A stretch of DNA of 64,000 bases. It comes from Deinococcus puniceus. Its GTDB lineage: Bacteria; Deinococcota; Deinococci; Deinococcales; Deinococcaceae. This document shows positions 54,527 to 62,779 of this stretch, piece by piece. The DNA is taken from assembly GCF_001644565.1 (NCBI RefSeq), contig NZ_CP011387.1:1968501-2032500 (forward strand), written 5' to 3'. The position numbers were made by a program, and so were the translations under genes. Numbering within the stretch: position 1 is the first letter of the stretch; each line of letters starts with the position of its first letter. Below the pieces are notes generated by a model. The model was not told the DNA's origin. It did not search any database and saw only the letters and a program-made list of their open reading frames with translations.

Positions 54527-54706
54527 CTACACCTCATCATCGGCGGGCAGCGGCGCTTCGGTGGGATCGGCCTGCTCCAATGCATTGCCAAACGACACTT
54601 CTTGGTAGGGATGTTCGCCCTGCTCGGTGGGCAAGTGCGCGTCTGGGGCCGGGTGCCGGATGGTGATTTTTGGGGCGTCGGGCGTGGGCTGGCCTGGGTG
54701 GGTCAT
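54527..54706 (-). CDS. small acidic, proline-rich protein
   Basis: 59 residues, MTHPGQPTPDAPKITIRHPA at the N-terminus, then an acidic C-terminal half ending in PLPADDEV. Composition is unlike the Arg/Gly/Ala-rich noise of other frames. It lies on the minus strand in the 370-base space between the TauE-type permease and msrA. No strong ribosome site; GGAG is very close to the ATG. No family recognised; a real but small gene is likelier than not. Confidence 0.5.
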   Translation of the reverse strand: MTHPGQPTPDAPKITIRHPAPDAHLPTEQGEHPYQEVSFGNALEQADPTEAPLPADDEV

Positions 54707-54758
54707 GGCTCCAGTGTGCGCGTGCGGGATGTCGGGTGGGTCAGGTGGCCTTGGGAAG

Positions 54759-54805
54759 TGTCTAAGGGTCTAGGGTTTGAGGGTCTAAGAAACGGTAAGG
54801 GCAAC
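54759..54805. repeat. family A repeat
   Basis: GTGTCTAAGGGTCTAGGG, TTTGAGGGTCTAAG, AAGGGCAACG: tandem end only. It lies 19 bases beyond the stop of the TauE-type gene; another copy lies upstream of that gene. Confidence 0.7.
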
Positions 54806-54823
54806 GACATTTCTGAATCCCAT

Positions 54824-55588
54824 TCAGGTGAACAGCAACCGGGCCGCGACCAGCAGCACGATTCCGCCGTACATCCATTTCACGAAGGCGCTGCCCCGGA
54901 GCATCGCCATGCGTGCGCCCAGGTAAGCTCCGGCGGCGTTGGCGAGGCCCATCGGGAGGCCGATCCACCAGACCATTTGGCCGCCGATCAGGAAAAACAG
55001 GAACGCGCCGAGGTTGGTGGCGAAGTTGATGGTGCGGGCATTGCCGCTGGCCCGCACGAGATTGAAGCCGACGAGGGCGAACAGGAACATCAGAAAGGTG
55101 CCTGTGCCGGGGCCGAGGAAGCCGTCGTACACACCGATGATCAGCGCACCGGGCAGCGTGAGGGCCAGTGTGCGGTTGGTCAGGCCCGGATAGCGGTCTT
55201 CTAGGCCGAAGCGTTTGTTCGCCAGCACCAGCGCCCCCACACCCAAAATGACCACGCCGACGAGTGTGCGGAAGGTGTTGGGGTCTACGAACCGCACCAG
55301 AAACGCGCCCAACGCGCTGCCGATCAGGGCCAGCGGAATCAGCCGCAGCACCAGCGCCCGGTCTACATGCCCCTTGCGCCAATACTGCACGGTGGCACTG
55401 CCCGAACCGAAAATAGCCATCAGTTTATTGGTGGCAACAGCCTGCGCCGGACTAAGGCCCATGAAAAACAGCGTGGGCAGCGTAATCGTGCCGCCGCCGC
55501 CTGCTACGGCGTCTATAAAGCCCGCCAAGAAAGCCAGCGGCAGGCCGTAGAGCAGGACTTCGGGGCCGGGAGTAAACAGTTCGGGCAC
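54824..55588 (-). CDS. TauE/SafE-family sulfite/anion exporter
   Basis: 254 residues, about eight membrane segments. The family's first repeat block is [20 protein letters not shown] with [15 protein letters not shown]; the second is [20 protein letters not shown] and [13 protein letters not shown]. It is expected to move sulfite, sulfonates or similar anions out of the cell. The start is GTG 55588, seven bases after TATCCT; the longer frame begins inside a family A repeat and was rejected. Confidence 0.9.
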   Translation of the reverse strand: MPELFTPGPEVLLYGLPLAFLAGFIDAVAGGGGTITLPTLFFMGLSPAQAVATNKLMAIFGSGSATVQYWRKGHVDRALVLRLIPLALIGSALGAFLVRFVDPNTFRTLVGVVILGVGALVLANKRFGLEDRYPGLTNRTLALTLPGALIIGVYDGFLGPGTGTFLMFLFALVGFNLVRASGNARTINFATNLGAFLFFLIGGQMVWWIGLPMGLANAAGAYLGARMAMLRGSAFVKWMYGGIVLLVAARLLFT

Positions 55589-55595
55589 GGGGGGC

Positions 55596-55601
55596 AGGAT
55601 A
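55596..55601 (-). promoter_or_regulatory. -10 box of a leaderless GTG start (TauE-type)
   Basis: TATCCT on the minus strand, seven bases before GTG 55588. Confidence 0.6.
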
Positions 55602-55630
55602 GGGGAAATGGGGGGCGGCGGTTTGGGGGA

Positions 55631-55730
55631 GTCTAAGGGTCTAAGGCAGGGCAATCGCTGGCGCTCACTCACCCCCTCTGCTTCGCAGCTCTACGAGTCC
55701 CAGCCTCCCCCCTCAAGGGTGAGGAGCGAA
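55631..55730. repeat. family A repeat with core
   Basis: GTCTAAGGGTCTAAGG, CAGGGCAATCGCTGGCGCTC, CCCCCTCTGCTTCGCAGCTC, TACGAGTCCCAGCCTCCCCC, ending GGTGAGGAGCGAACAC. It matches the copies at 4146 and 24902. Confidence 0.8.
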
Positions 55731-55854
55731 CACCCACGACACTGCCGCCCCACACCGTCTCCGCCCGAATGCGCGTGAGGCCGTCGTCCACGCAGTGGGC
55801 GGGCCAATTCCATTCCGGAATGAACTGGCACTTCCGCTTCAGATGAACAGACAA
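55669..55854 (-). CDS. doubtful small ORF, possibly a gene remnant
   Basis: A 61-residue frame from TTG 55854. The first half ([27 protein letters not shown]) does not look like out-of-frame noise, while the last third is the family A repeat read as protein. A stop codon lies three codons upstream of the TTG. It may be a small gene or the remnant of one, truncated by the repeat. No family recognised. Confidence 0.25.
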   Translation of the reverse strand: MSVHLKRKCQFIPEWNWPAHCVDDGLTRIRAETVWGGSVVGVRSSPLRGEAGTRRAAKQRG

Positions 55855-55917
55855 GCCGACTCAAAACGCGACAAGATCAATCCTGCCCAGTGCAACGTAA
55901 ACTCCCCTGACCCCTGT

Positions 55918-55963
55918 GGGGGCGGGGGCTGGGGGGTGGGGGGTGGGGGGTGGGGGGTGGGGG
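55918..55963 (+). repeat. G-quadruplex-type tract of GGGGGGT units
   Basis: GGGGG-C-GGGGG-CT, then three GGGGGGT units and a fourth (the last with five G). Every G run is at least five long, with one- or two-base loops. It is upstream of tyrA by about 110 bases. Confidence 0.85.
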
Positions 55964-56060
55964 AAAGCGTGGGAGCAACCTCAGAACGCCGTCCAACCTG
56001 AATACCACCATTCAACCCACACGTCCCGACAACCCCCGCCCCCCTCTCCCCCATTCCTGC

Positions 56061-56066
56061 TAGCCT
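56061..56066 (+). promoter_or_regulatory. -10 box of a leaderless start (tyrA)
   Basis: TAGCCT, seven bases before ATG 56074. Confidence 0.55.
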
Positions 56067-56073
56067 CGCCCCC

Positions 56074-57198
<1,125 letters not shown>

Positions 57199-57319
57199 AG
57201 CCAGCGCAGGAGCTTTTTTGGCCGATTCTGCCGCCGAGTTTCCCCTTTTCTCATGATGAACAACCTTGAGCAGCTGAATGCTTTTGCCCCGGCATTTTCC
57301 CGCTACAGTAACCTATCCA

Positions 57320-58426
57320 ATGACGGCGCTTCCCCCACCCCTCTCCTCTTCGCCGCCCGCCAGCGGCCCCGCCGTCCGCACTCCGGCCCGCCTGACGCCC
57401 ATCGACACCTTCCGGGGCCTCACGATTTTGGAAGTCGTGGCGCACCACGCCAGCGGCATGGCCCTGCGGCAAGCCGAAGCCGGATCGACGACTTACGAAC
57501 TGCTGCTGATCCTCAACCGCACGCTGCATTTTGCCGTGCCCGCTTTCGTGTTCCTGTCGGCGGTGGTGCTAACCCGCAGCCTGCTCAAGCGCTTTGATCC
57601 GGGGCGTTACTTTTGGCGGCGGCTGACGCGGGGGGCGTGGCCGTACCTGCTCTGGAGTGCTTTGTATATCGGCTGGTACGTGTGGACGGGCCAGCGCACG
57701 CCCGATACCCTCACCGATCCGGCCCGCTGGCGCGACTGGCTGCTGTACGGGAAGGCCAGTTTTCACCTGTATTTTTTGCTGGTGGCGCTGGAAGTGTACG
57801 TGGTGCTGCCCTTCTTGCTGCCGCTGGCCCGCCGCAAACCCAGCATCACGGCGGCCCTCCTGATCGGGCTGGCGGTGCAACTGGGCCTGTACCTGCTGAA
57901 CCGCGAAGTGTTGCGGCTGCCTTTTCCGGCCAGTACGGTGCTGTGGTACGCCTTGCCCATTGTGCTGGGGGTGGCGGTCGGCTCACGGCTAGAAGAATTT
58001 CAGGCGTGGTGGCGCAAGCGCCGTCTGTTGCTGCTGCCGCTGCTGGTGGCCGCCTACGCGCTGTATTTGCCTGTGGCCCTCGCCTATGCTGGCGGCACGC
58101 CCGTGACCCCGGTGGTCTACAGCGGCCTCAGCTGGACATACACCGCGCTGGTGGCCCTGACGTTGTTGGGCCTCGCCTACCGCCTAGAGCGCGGCCCCGA
58201 CTGGCTGCGGCGCGGCGTGGCCACCATCGGCACGGTCAGCCTACAAATTTACCTGATTCACCCCGCCGTTTTGCAGTTGCTGGAGCGGCGCGGGTTTCCC
58301 GACGGGCGGCCCATAGGCTTGCTGCTGACGACTGCGTTGTACGCCCTGATCGCGTTGGCGCTCCCTGCCCTGCTGGGGCGCTTGCTGCTGGGGACAAAGG
58401 TGGGCACATTCCTGTTTGGCCGCTAG
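57320..58426 (+). CDS. acyltransferase-3 family membrane protein
   Basis: 368 residues, about ten membrane segments. The start block IDTFRGLTILEVVAHHASGM has the family's conserved Arg and His pair. The group O-acylates sugars, cell-wall polymers or antibiotics. A Pro/Ser-rich N-terminus precedes the first segment. TAACCT five bases, or TACAGT ten bases, before ATG 57320 may be the -10 box. Substrate unknown. Confidence 0.88.
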   Translation: MTALPPPLSSSPPASGPAVRTPARLTPIDTFRGLTILEVVAHHASGMALRQAEAGSTTYELLLILNRTLHFAVPAFVFLSAVVLTRSLLKRFDPGRYFWRRLTRGAWPYLLWSALYIGWYVWTGQRTPDTLTDPARWRDWLLYGKASFHLYFLLVALEVYVVLPFLLPLARRKPSITAALLIGLAVQLGLYLLNREVLRLPFPASTVLWYALPIVLGVAVGSRLEEFQAWWRKRRLLLLPLLVAAYALYLPVALAYAGGTPVTPVVYSGLSWTYTALVALTLLGLAYRLERGPDWLRRGVATIGTVSLQIYLIHPAVLQLLERRGFPDGRPIGLLLTTALYALIALALPALLGRLLLGTKVGTFLFGR

Positions 58427-58527
58427 AGCGTTGGGCGCGGAAGCTCAGCTGCTGAAGCTGAGTTGGTAAAGAATGGCTGCCGGTCAGGATGCCGTCATTC
58501 GCGCCGCGCTAGGATACGCCCCGTTCT

Positions 58528-59427
58528 ATGCGTCCACTTCTGACCCTCTCCCTTTCGTTGCTGGCCGCTGCGCTCCTGCCCCATGCGCGGGCCGCCACGC
58601 CCCAAAACGTCCTGGCCCTGCCGACTCCCGCGCCCCTTCAGACCCCTGCCGTCACGCCCTCTTCTGGCCCCGTGCCTGCCGAAACCATCACGCTAGACCG
58701 TCTGAGCGGGCCATCGTTCCTGCGGATTCCCAACACGTGCCGGGTGCAGAAATGTGCGCTGGTGGTGGTCGCGCACCCACGCGGCCAGAGTGCCGAGAGA
58801 TTGCACAACAGCCCGCAAGTCAACGTACTCATTCAGGCCCTGCTGGACGCCTCTTTTGCCGTGCTGCTCAGCGACGACGGCGGCGAAAATACGTGGGGCA
58901 GCCCCGCCGCGCTGGATCAGGTGGCCGGACTGCACACCGACGCGGTGAAAGAGTTCGAGTGGAGTGGCCGCACCTACGCGCTGGGCCTGAGCATGGGCGG
59001 CCTGCTGGCCCTGCGTTCGGCACTTCCCGGCAGCCCTTATGCGGTCAGTGGCGTGGCGCTGATAGACGGCTGGGCCGATTTGCGGGCCGCGTGGGGCGGT
59101 TCCATGTCGCGCCGCACCGAAATTGCCGACGCTTACGGCCTTGGCACGGCCCCGCCCGATCCGTCGCTCAATCCAATGGCCCAACTGATGAACCACGCTC
59201 CCCTGCCCCTGTTCGTGGCAGCCAGCCCCGACGACGGCGTGGTGTCTATGAAAGCCAACGCAGACGTGCTGTACAGCAGGGCCGAAGCGGGCGTCAGCGA
59301 TTGGGTGATCCTAAACGGGCCACACTTGGGCGGCAACCGCTTTACACCCACGCTGGCCCGCCAACTGGCCGGATTTTTTGAGCGACTGGAAACACGGGAA
59401 CTGGCGCGGGGCGGGGTGCGGCGGTAG
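58528..59427 (+). CDS. secreted alpha/beta hydrolase
   Basis: 299 residues. Signal peptide (LLTLSLSLLAAALLPHARA), a Pro/Thr-rich linker, then an alpha/beta-hydrolase core with the nucleophile elbow GLSMGG, a probable Asp in ASPDDGVV and His in NGPHLGGNR. The HPRGQSAERL loop would be the oxyanion region. A serine hydrolase of unknown substrate at the surface. TAGGAT lies 12 bases before ATG 58528. Convergent with argS across a strong terminator. Confidence 0.88.
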   Translation: MRPLLTLSLSLLAAALLPHARAATPQNVLALPTPAPLQTPAVTPSSGPVPAETITLDRLSGPSFLRIPNTCRVQKCALVVVAHPRGQSAERLHNSPQVNVLIQALLDASFAVLLSDDGGENTWGSPAALDQVAGLHTDAVKEFEWSGRTYALGLSMGGLLALRSALPGSPYAVSGVALIDGWADLRAAWGGSMSRRTEIADAYGLGTAPPDPSLNPMAQLMNHAPLPLFVAASPDDGVVSMKANADVLYSRAEAGVSDWVILNGPHLGGNRFTPTLARQLAGFFERLETRELARGGVRR

Positions 59428-59445
59428 GAAGAGCAGAATAATTTA

Positions 59446-59486
59446 TGACGCACCGCCCAGAGCTTAAAACCTTGGGCGGTGCGTCA
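59446..59486. terminator. long bidirectional terminator
   Basis: TGACGCACCGCCCA (59446-59459) pairs perfectly with TGGGCGGTGCGTCA (59473-59486); CTCTTTT follows on the plus strand. It separates the hydrolase from argS. Confidence 0.85.
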
Positions 59487-59514
59487 CTCTTTTCAGGCAA
59501 CGTGGAGTTTGCGT

Positions 59515-61347
59515 TTACATGGCGCTAGGAACCTCAATTCCAATCAATGCCAGCGTTTCTTCAAAGGCGTGGCGCAGCCTTGCCACCAGAGCAAACCGCG
59601 CCTCGCGCAGACCTTCGGAGCTTTGCAGCACGTTGGTCACAGGCTTCCCGGCCTTGTCTTTGGCGTTAAACCACGCATTGAACGACGTTGCCAAATCGAG
59701 GGCGTAAGCGGCCACCACATGCGGCGAATGCACGCGCACCGATTGGGCTACGACTTCGGGCAATTTGGCGACGATTTTGGCGAGGGTCAGGTCTACGTCT
59801 AGGAGTGCGTCCCAATCGGCCCCCACACCACTCACGTCATGCCCGGCTTCCTGCCCCTTGCGGAGAATGCTGGCGGCACGCACGGCGGCGTACTGCACAT
59901 AGGGCGCGGTGTCGCCGTTGAGGGCCAACGCTTGATCCCAACGGAAGTCGATTTGGCGGGTGGGTTCAGCCTTCAGCATGGCAAAGCGGATCGCACCGAT
60001 ACCGATGCGGCGGGCAATTTCGGCGGCGTCCTCACGGGCGGCCAGCGTAGGATTGACTTCGTTCAGCACGGCCAACGCCCGCTTTTCGGCCTCGTCCATC
60101 GCGTCGTCGGCACTGACGGCAATACCCTTGCGCCCGCTGATGGTCTGGCCTTCCAACGTCACGAACGCATAGCTGAGGTGGATGCTGCGCTCTTTTTTCT
60201 CGTGTTCTCCCGCCACGCCGAGGCTGCTGCGAACCACCGTTTGCGGGTGGTCTTGGCGCGAATCGATCACGTTGATGACTTCCTGCGCGTGCCCAAAGCG
60301 GCGCTCCACGTCGGGCTGACCATCGGGGGCGCTCGTCCAGACCGTGTGGCCTTCGGGATTGGTGGTGAAGGGCTTGAATTTCATGCCCTCGAACAGGCCG
60401 AATTTCCAGAACTGGTAGCCGATGTCTTTGGCGGCGTACATGGCCGTTCCATCGGTGCGGATCAGCACCACGTTGGGTTCTTCCAGCCCCGGCATAAATT
60501 CCGACACGTCCATCACGAACGCGCCCACATACTTGCCCTCGGTGGGGCGCGAAGTGTACGGACTGTTCTTCAAGATGTTCATGGCTTCGGTGAGGAAACC
60601 GCTGCCCACCACGTCGGATTCCCAGTTCAGCAGGTCATAGCGTGCGCCGAGGCGAAAGCAGGTGTGCAGGTGCGCGTGAACCACTTTTTCCACTTCTTCG
60701 CGCAGTTCTCCGGCTTCCAGCTTGTGCATGATTTCGGCAATGCCCGGTTCCAGCGCGGCCTTTTGCGGATCGGCATTCAGGCGCACGTAGCCCTCGCCCA
60801 GCCAGCGGTCATACTTCTGCACGCCGTCCCAGACTAGGCTGTAGTGGTTGACCGCAAAGATGGATTCCGCCGCCTGCCGCCCGGTGTCGTCGATGTAATT
60901 CTGAACCTCTACCGTGTGGCCCGCCGCCCGGAAAATGCGGGCCATGCTGTCGCCCAGCACCACGTTCCGGAGGTGGCCCACATGCAGCTCCTTGTTCGGG
61001 TTGACGCTGGTGTGTTCGATCACCACTTTGCCCACCCGCGCTTCAATTTGCGCCGGGTTCTCCACCACATTCCGCACGAATTCGCCCCGGTTCACGAAGA
61101 AATTCAGGAACGGCCCCGCCGCCTCCACCTTCTGAATTCCGGCGGGAAGCTGAACGGCGGCGGCCAGTTGCGCGGCGATCTGCGCGGGGTTGCCGCCGAG
61201 AGCTTTGGCAATAAGGAAGGCGGCGGGCGTGCCGTAGTCGCCCGCTTTGCTGGGGGGCGTTTCCTGAATGGCCGCGTCGGTGCCTTGTGCGCCGAGCTGC
61301 GCGGCAGCCGCTTCTACGGCGAGTTTGAGTTGAGCCTTGAGATCCAT
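59515..61347 (-). CDS. argS: arginyl-tRNA synthetase
   Basis: 610 residues, class I synthetase. The N-terminal additional domain is followed by the HIGH motif as HVGH (NKELHVGHLRN). A KMSKS-like motif appears as SGRKG, where ArgRS often departs from consensus. The C-terminal anticodon-binding DALR domain is seen in ARFALVARLRHAFEETLALI. It charges tRNA-Arg. TAAACT stands eight bases before ATG 61347. Confidence 0.96.
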   Translation of the reverse strand: MDLKAQLKLAVEAAAAQLGAQGTDAAIQETPPSKAGDYGTPAAFLIAKALGGNPAQIAAQLAAAVQLPAGIQKVEAAGPFLNFFVNRGEFVRNVVENPAQIEARVGKVVIEHTSVNPNKELHVGHLRNVVLGDSMARIFRAAGHTVEVQNYIDDTGRQAAESIFAVNHYSLVWDGVQKYDRWLGEGYVRLNADPQKAALEPGIAEIMHKLEAGELREEVEKVVHAHLHTCFRLGARYDLLNWESDVVGSGFLTEAMNILKNSPYTSRPTEGKYVGAFVMDVSEFMPGLEEPNVVLIRTDGTAMYAAKDIGYQFWKFGLFEGMKFKPFTTNPEGHTVWTSAPDGQPDVERRFGHAQEVINVIDSRQDHPQTVVRSSLGVAGEHEKKERSIHLSYAFVTLEGQTISGRKGIAVSADDAMDEAEKRALAVLNEVNPTLAAREDAAEIARRIGIGAIRFAMLKAEPTRQIDFRWDQALALNGDTAPYVQYAAVRAASILRKGQEAGHDVSGVGADWDALLDVDLTLAKIVAKLPEVVAQSVRVHSPHVVAAYALDLATSFNAWFNAKDKAGKPVTNVLQSSEGLREARFALVARLRHAFEETLALIGIEVPSAM

Positions 61348-61355
61348 AACATGGG

Positions 61356-61361
61356 AGTTTA
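61356..61361 (-). promoter_or_regulatory. -10 box of a near-leaderless start (argS)
   Basis: TAAACT on the minus strand, eight bases before ATG 61347. Confidence 0.55.
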
Positions 61362-61398
61362 TCAGCGCCGCAACCCTAATGAGCAGGGGGCAACAGCC

Positions 61399-62058
61399 TC
61401 AGCGCACCACCAGTGCCACCACTTCCGCTTGTACCCGCAGCGGCATTCCGGCAGATTCGGCGTCCAGCCACGCGGTCAGGCGGTAGCTGCCCAACGTCAG
61501 GGGCGGCAGCATTCGCCTGAGGGTCAGGGTGTCGCCGGGAGCCAGCGTGCGCGTCAGCAGAATTTCGGTGCAGCCGATGCGCCCGCCTGTGCTGGGGGCA
61601 GAAACGGCCTTGCCATCGGCGCGAATAACGGCCACCAGCGGCGGCAACTCGCACGATCCCCAATTGACCTGCGGTGTGTAGCGGAAAGTGACCGGGCGGG
61701 TGGAGGTGTTGCGAATGCCCAGAGTGACTGTCACACCCTTCACGTCGGCAGAGGCGCTGGCAACCGCAATCAGGCCGAGGTTGGCGGGCGGTGCCGGGAT
61801 GTTGATTTGTGGCTTGGGCGGCGTGGGACTGGGTTGGACAGTGGGTTGAATAGGCGGGGGTTGAACGGGTGGAAGTTCAACAGTTGCAGACGCGGCGGGC
61901 GGCACAGGGGCGGCTATCGGCTCAGCGCCCGGGGCAATAACTGGCGCAGGAGCAACAGGCGCAGGCGTCGGCCCACGCAACCCGCCGAAGACCGCGCAAC
62001 CGGTCAGTAGAGTTGGCATCAGCAGCAGCGTGAGCTGTTTCATTCTCAGCCGTTTCAC
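61399..62058 (-). CDS. lipoprotein with BsuPI-like beta domain
   Basis: 219 residues. A lipobox (PTLLTGC) ends the signal peptide, followed by about 70 residues of Pro/Ala/Thr linker and then a beta-sandwich domain (KGVTVTLGIRNTSTRPVTFR; CTEILLTRTLAPGDTLTLRR; SYRLTAWLDAES) resembling intracellular proteinase-inhibitor (BsuPI) domains. The GTG start at 62058 overlaps the previous stop; ATG 62043 is an alternative. It looks like a distant paralogue of its neighbour at 62055. Confidence 0.7.
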   Translation of the reverse strand: MKRLRMKQLTLLLMPTLLTGCAVFGGLRGPTPAPVAPAPVIAPGAEPIAAPVPPAASATVELPPVQPPPIQPTVQPSPTPPKPQINIPAPPANLGLIAVASASADVKGVTVTLGIRNTSTRPVTFRYTPQVNWGSCELPPLVAVIRADGKAVSAPSTGGRIGCTEILLTRTLAPGDTLTLRRMLPPLTLGSYRLTAWLDAESAGMPLRVQAEVVALVVR

Positions 62059-62612
62059 CGCACCGTCACCCGCACTGGTTGGGCCGAAAGTTTCAGGGAT
62101 GCGCCATTACCGGAACCTGCAAACCAGCCCTCGATCATGTAGTCACCGGAGGCAAGCTCCAGCTCACGGGTATAGGTCACGGCCTCACCCTTGCCTGCCG
62201 TGTCGCTGCGGAAATCTTGGGCACACAATCTGGGTTCTCCGGCCAACGGATACACCACTTCCCGCGTGCCCACCCGTAGCACTCGCACCAGCGGCGCAAC
62301 AGCGCAGTTCTGATCGTTGTCGCGGCCCGCACCCAGTTGCACGGCGGCAGCACCAGCGTTGGCAACTTTCAACGTGAGGGGCACACGGCCTGCCACACTG
62401 CGTGGCGCGATCAGGGTTGCAGTTAGGCCGGTTGGCACGGCAACAGCCACAGGCGGCACGCCTACCGAAGTCCCCACCGGGATGGGGGCCGGTTCTACGA
62501 AGATAGGCTGCCAGTTTTCTACCGGGGGCAATTCGGGCAGCGCGGTGGATTGCGCCCCGATCCAAGCAGGCCAGAGCAGTAAGGCAGCAAGCAGGGCAAG
62601 GCGCAGGCTCAT
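62055..62612 (-). CDS. secreted protein, paralogue of the next lipoprotein
   Basis: 185 residues. Signal peptide (RLALLAALLLWPAWIGAQS) without lipobox, a Pro/Val-rich linker, then a beta domain with the same order of elements as its neighbour (VPLTLKVANAGAAAVQLGAG; LCAQDFRSDTAGKGEAVTYT; GDYMIEGWFAGSG). Two Cys may form a disulfide. TACCCT six bases before ATG 62612. Overlaps the next gene by four bases. Confidence 0.7.
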   Translation of the reverse strand: MSLRLALLAALLLWPAWIGAQSTALPELPPVENWQPIFVEPAPIPVGTSVGVPPVAVAVPTGLTATLIAPRSVAGRVPLTLKVANAGAAAVQLGAGRDNDQNCAVAPLVRVLRVGTREVVYPLAGEPRLCAQDFRSDTAGKGEAVTYTRELELASGDYMIEGWFAGSGNGASLKLSAQPVRVTVR

Positions 62613-62618
62613 GGCTTC

Positions 62619-62624
62619 AGGGTA
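62619..62624 (-). promoter_or_regulatory. -10 box of a leaderless start (secreted protein)
   Basis: TACCCT on the minus strand, six bases before ATG 62612. Confidence 0.6.
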
Positions 62625-62684
62625 CGGCGGAAGTGTGACGGGGGGCTGATAGGGGGCGGCGTAAGGTGTTGGGGCGGGTTCGCC

Positions 62685-62774
62685 GCTTGGACGCCCCCTT
62701 ACCCAGCTCCCGCAAGGGGCGAGGGCAACCGCTTTAATTGGAGGTTTCTTAGCCCCTTAGACGCCCTTCTCACC
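62685..62774. repeat. family A degenerate repeat
   Basis: CTTGGACGCCCCCTTACCC, then GAGGGCAACCGC and CTTAGCCCCTTAGACGCCC at the right, the inverted tandem end. It lies directly before the amidase stop. Confidence 0.5.
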
Positions 62775-62779
62775 GCCGC

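Noticed and set aside
55589..55672. N-terminal extension of the TauE-type protein
   Set aside because: It is the family A repeat and a Pro-rich stretch; the GTG after TATCCT fits the family start.
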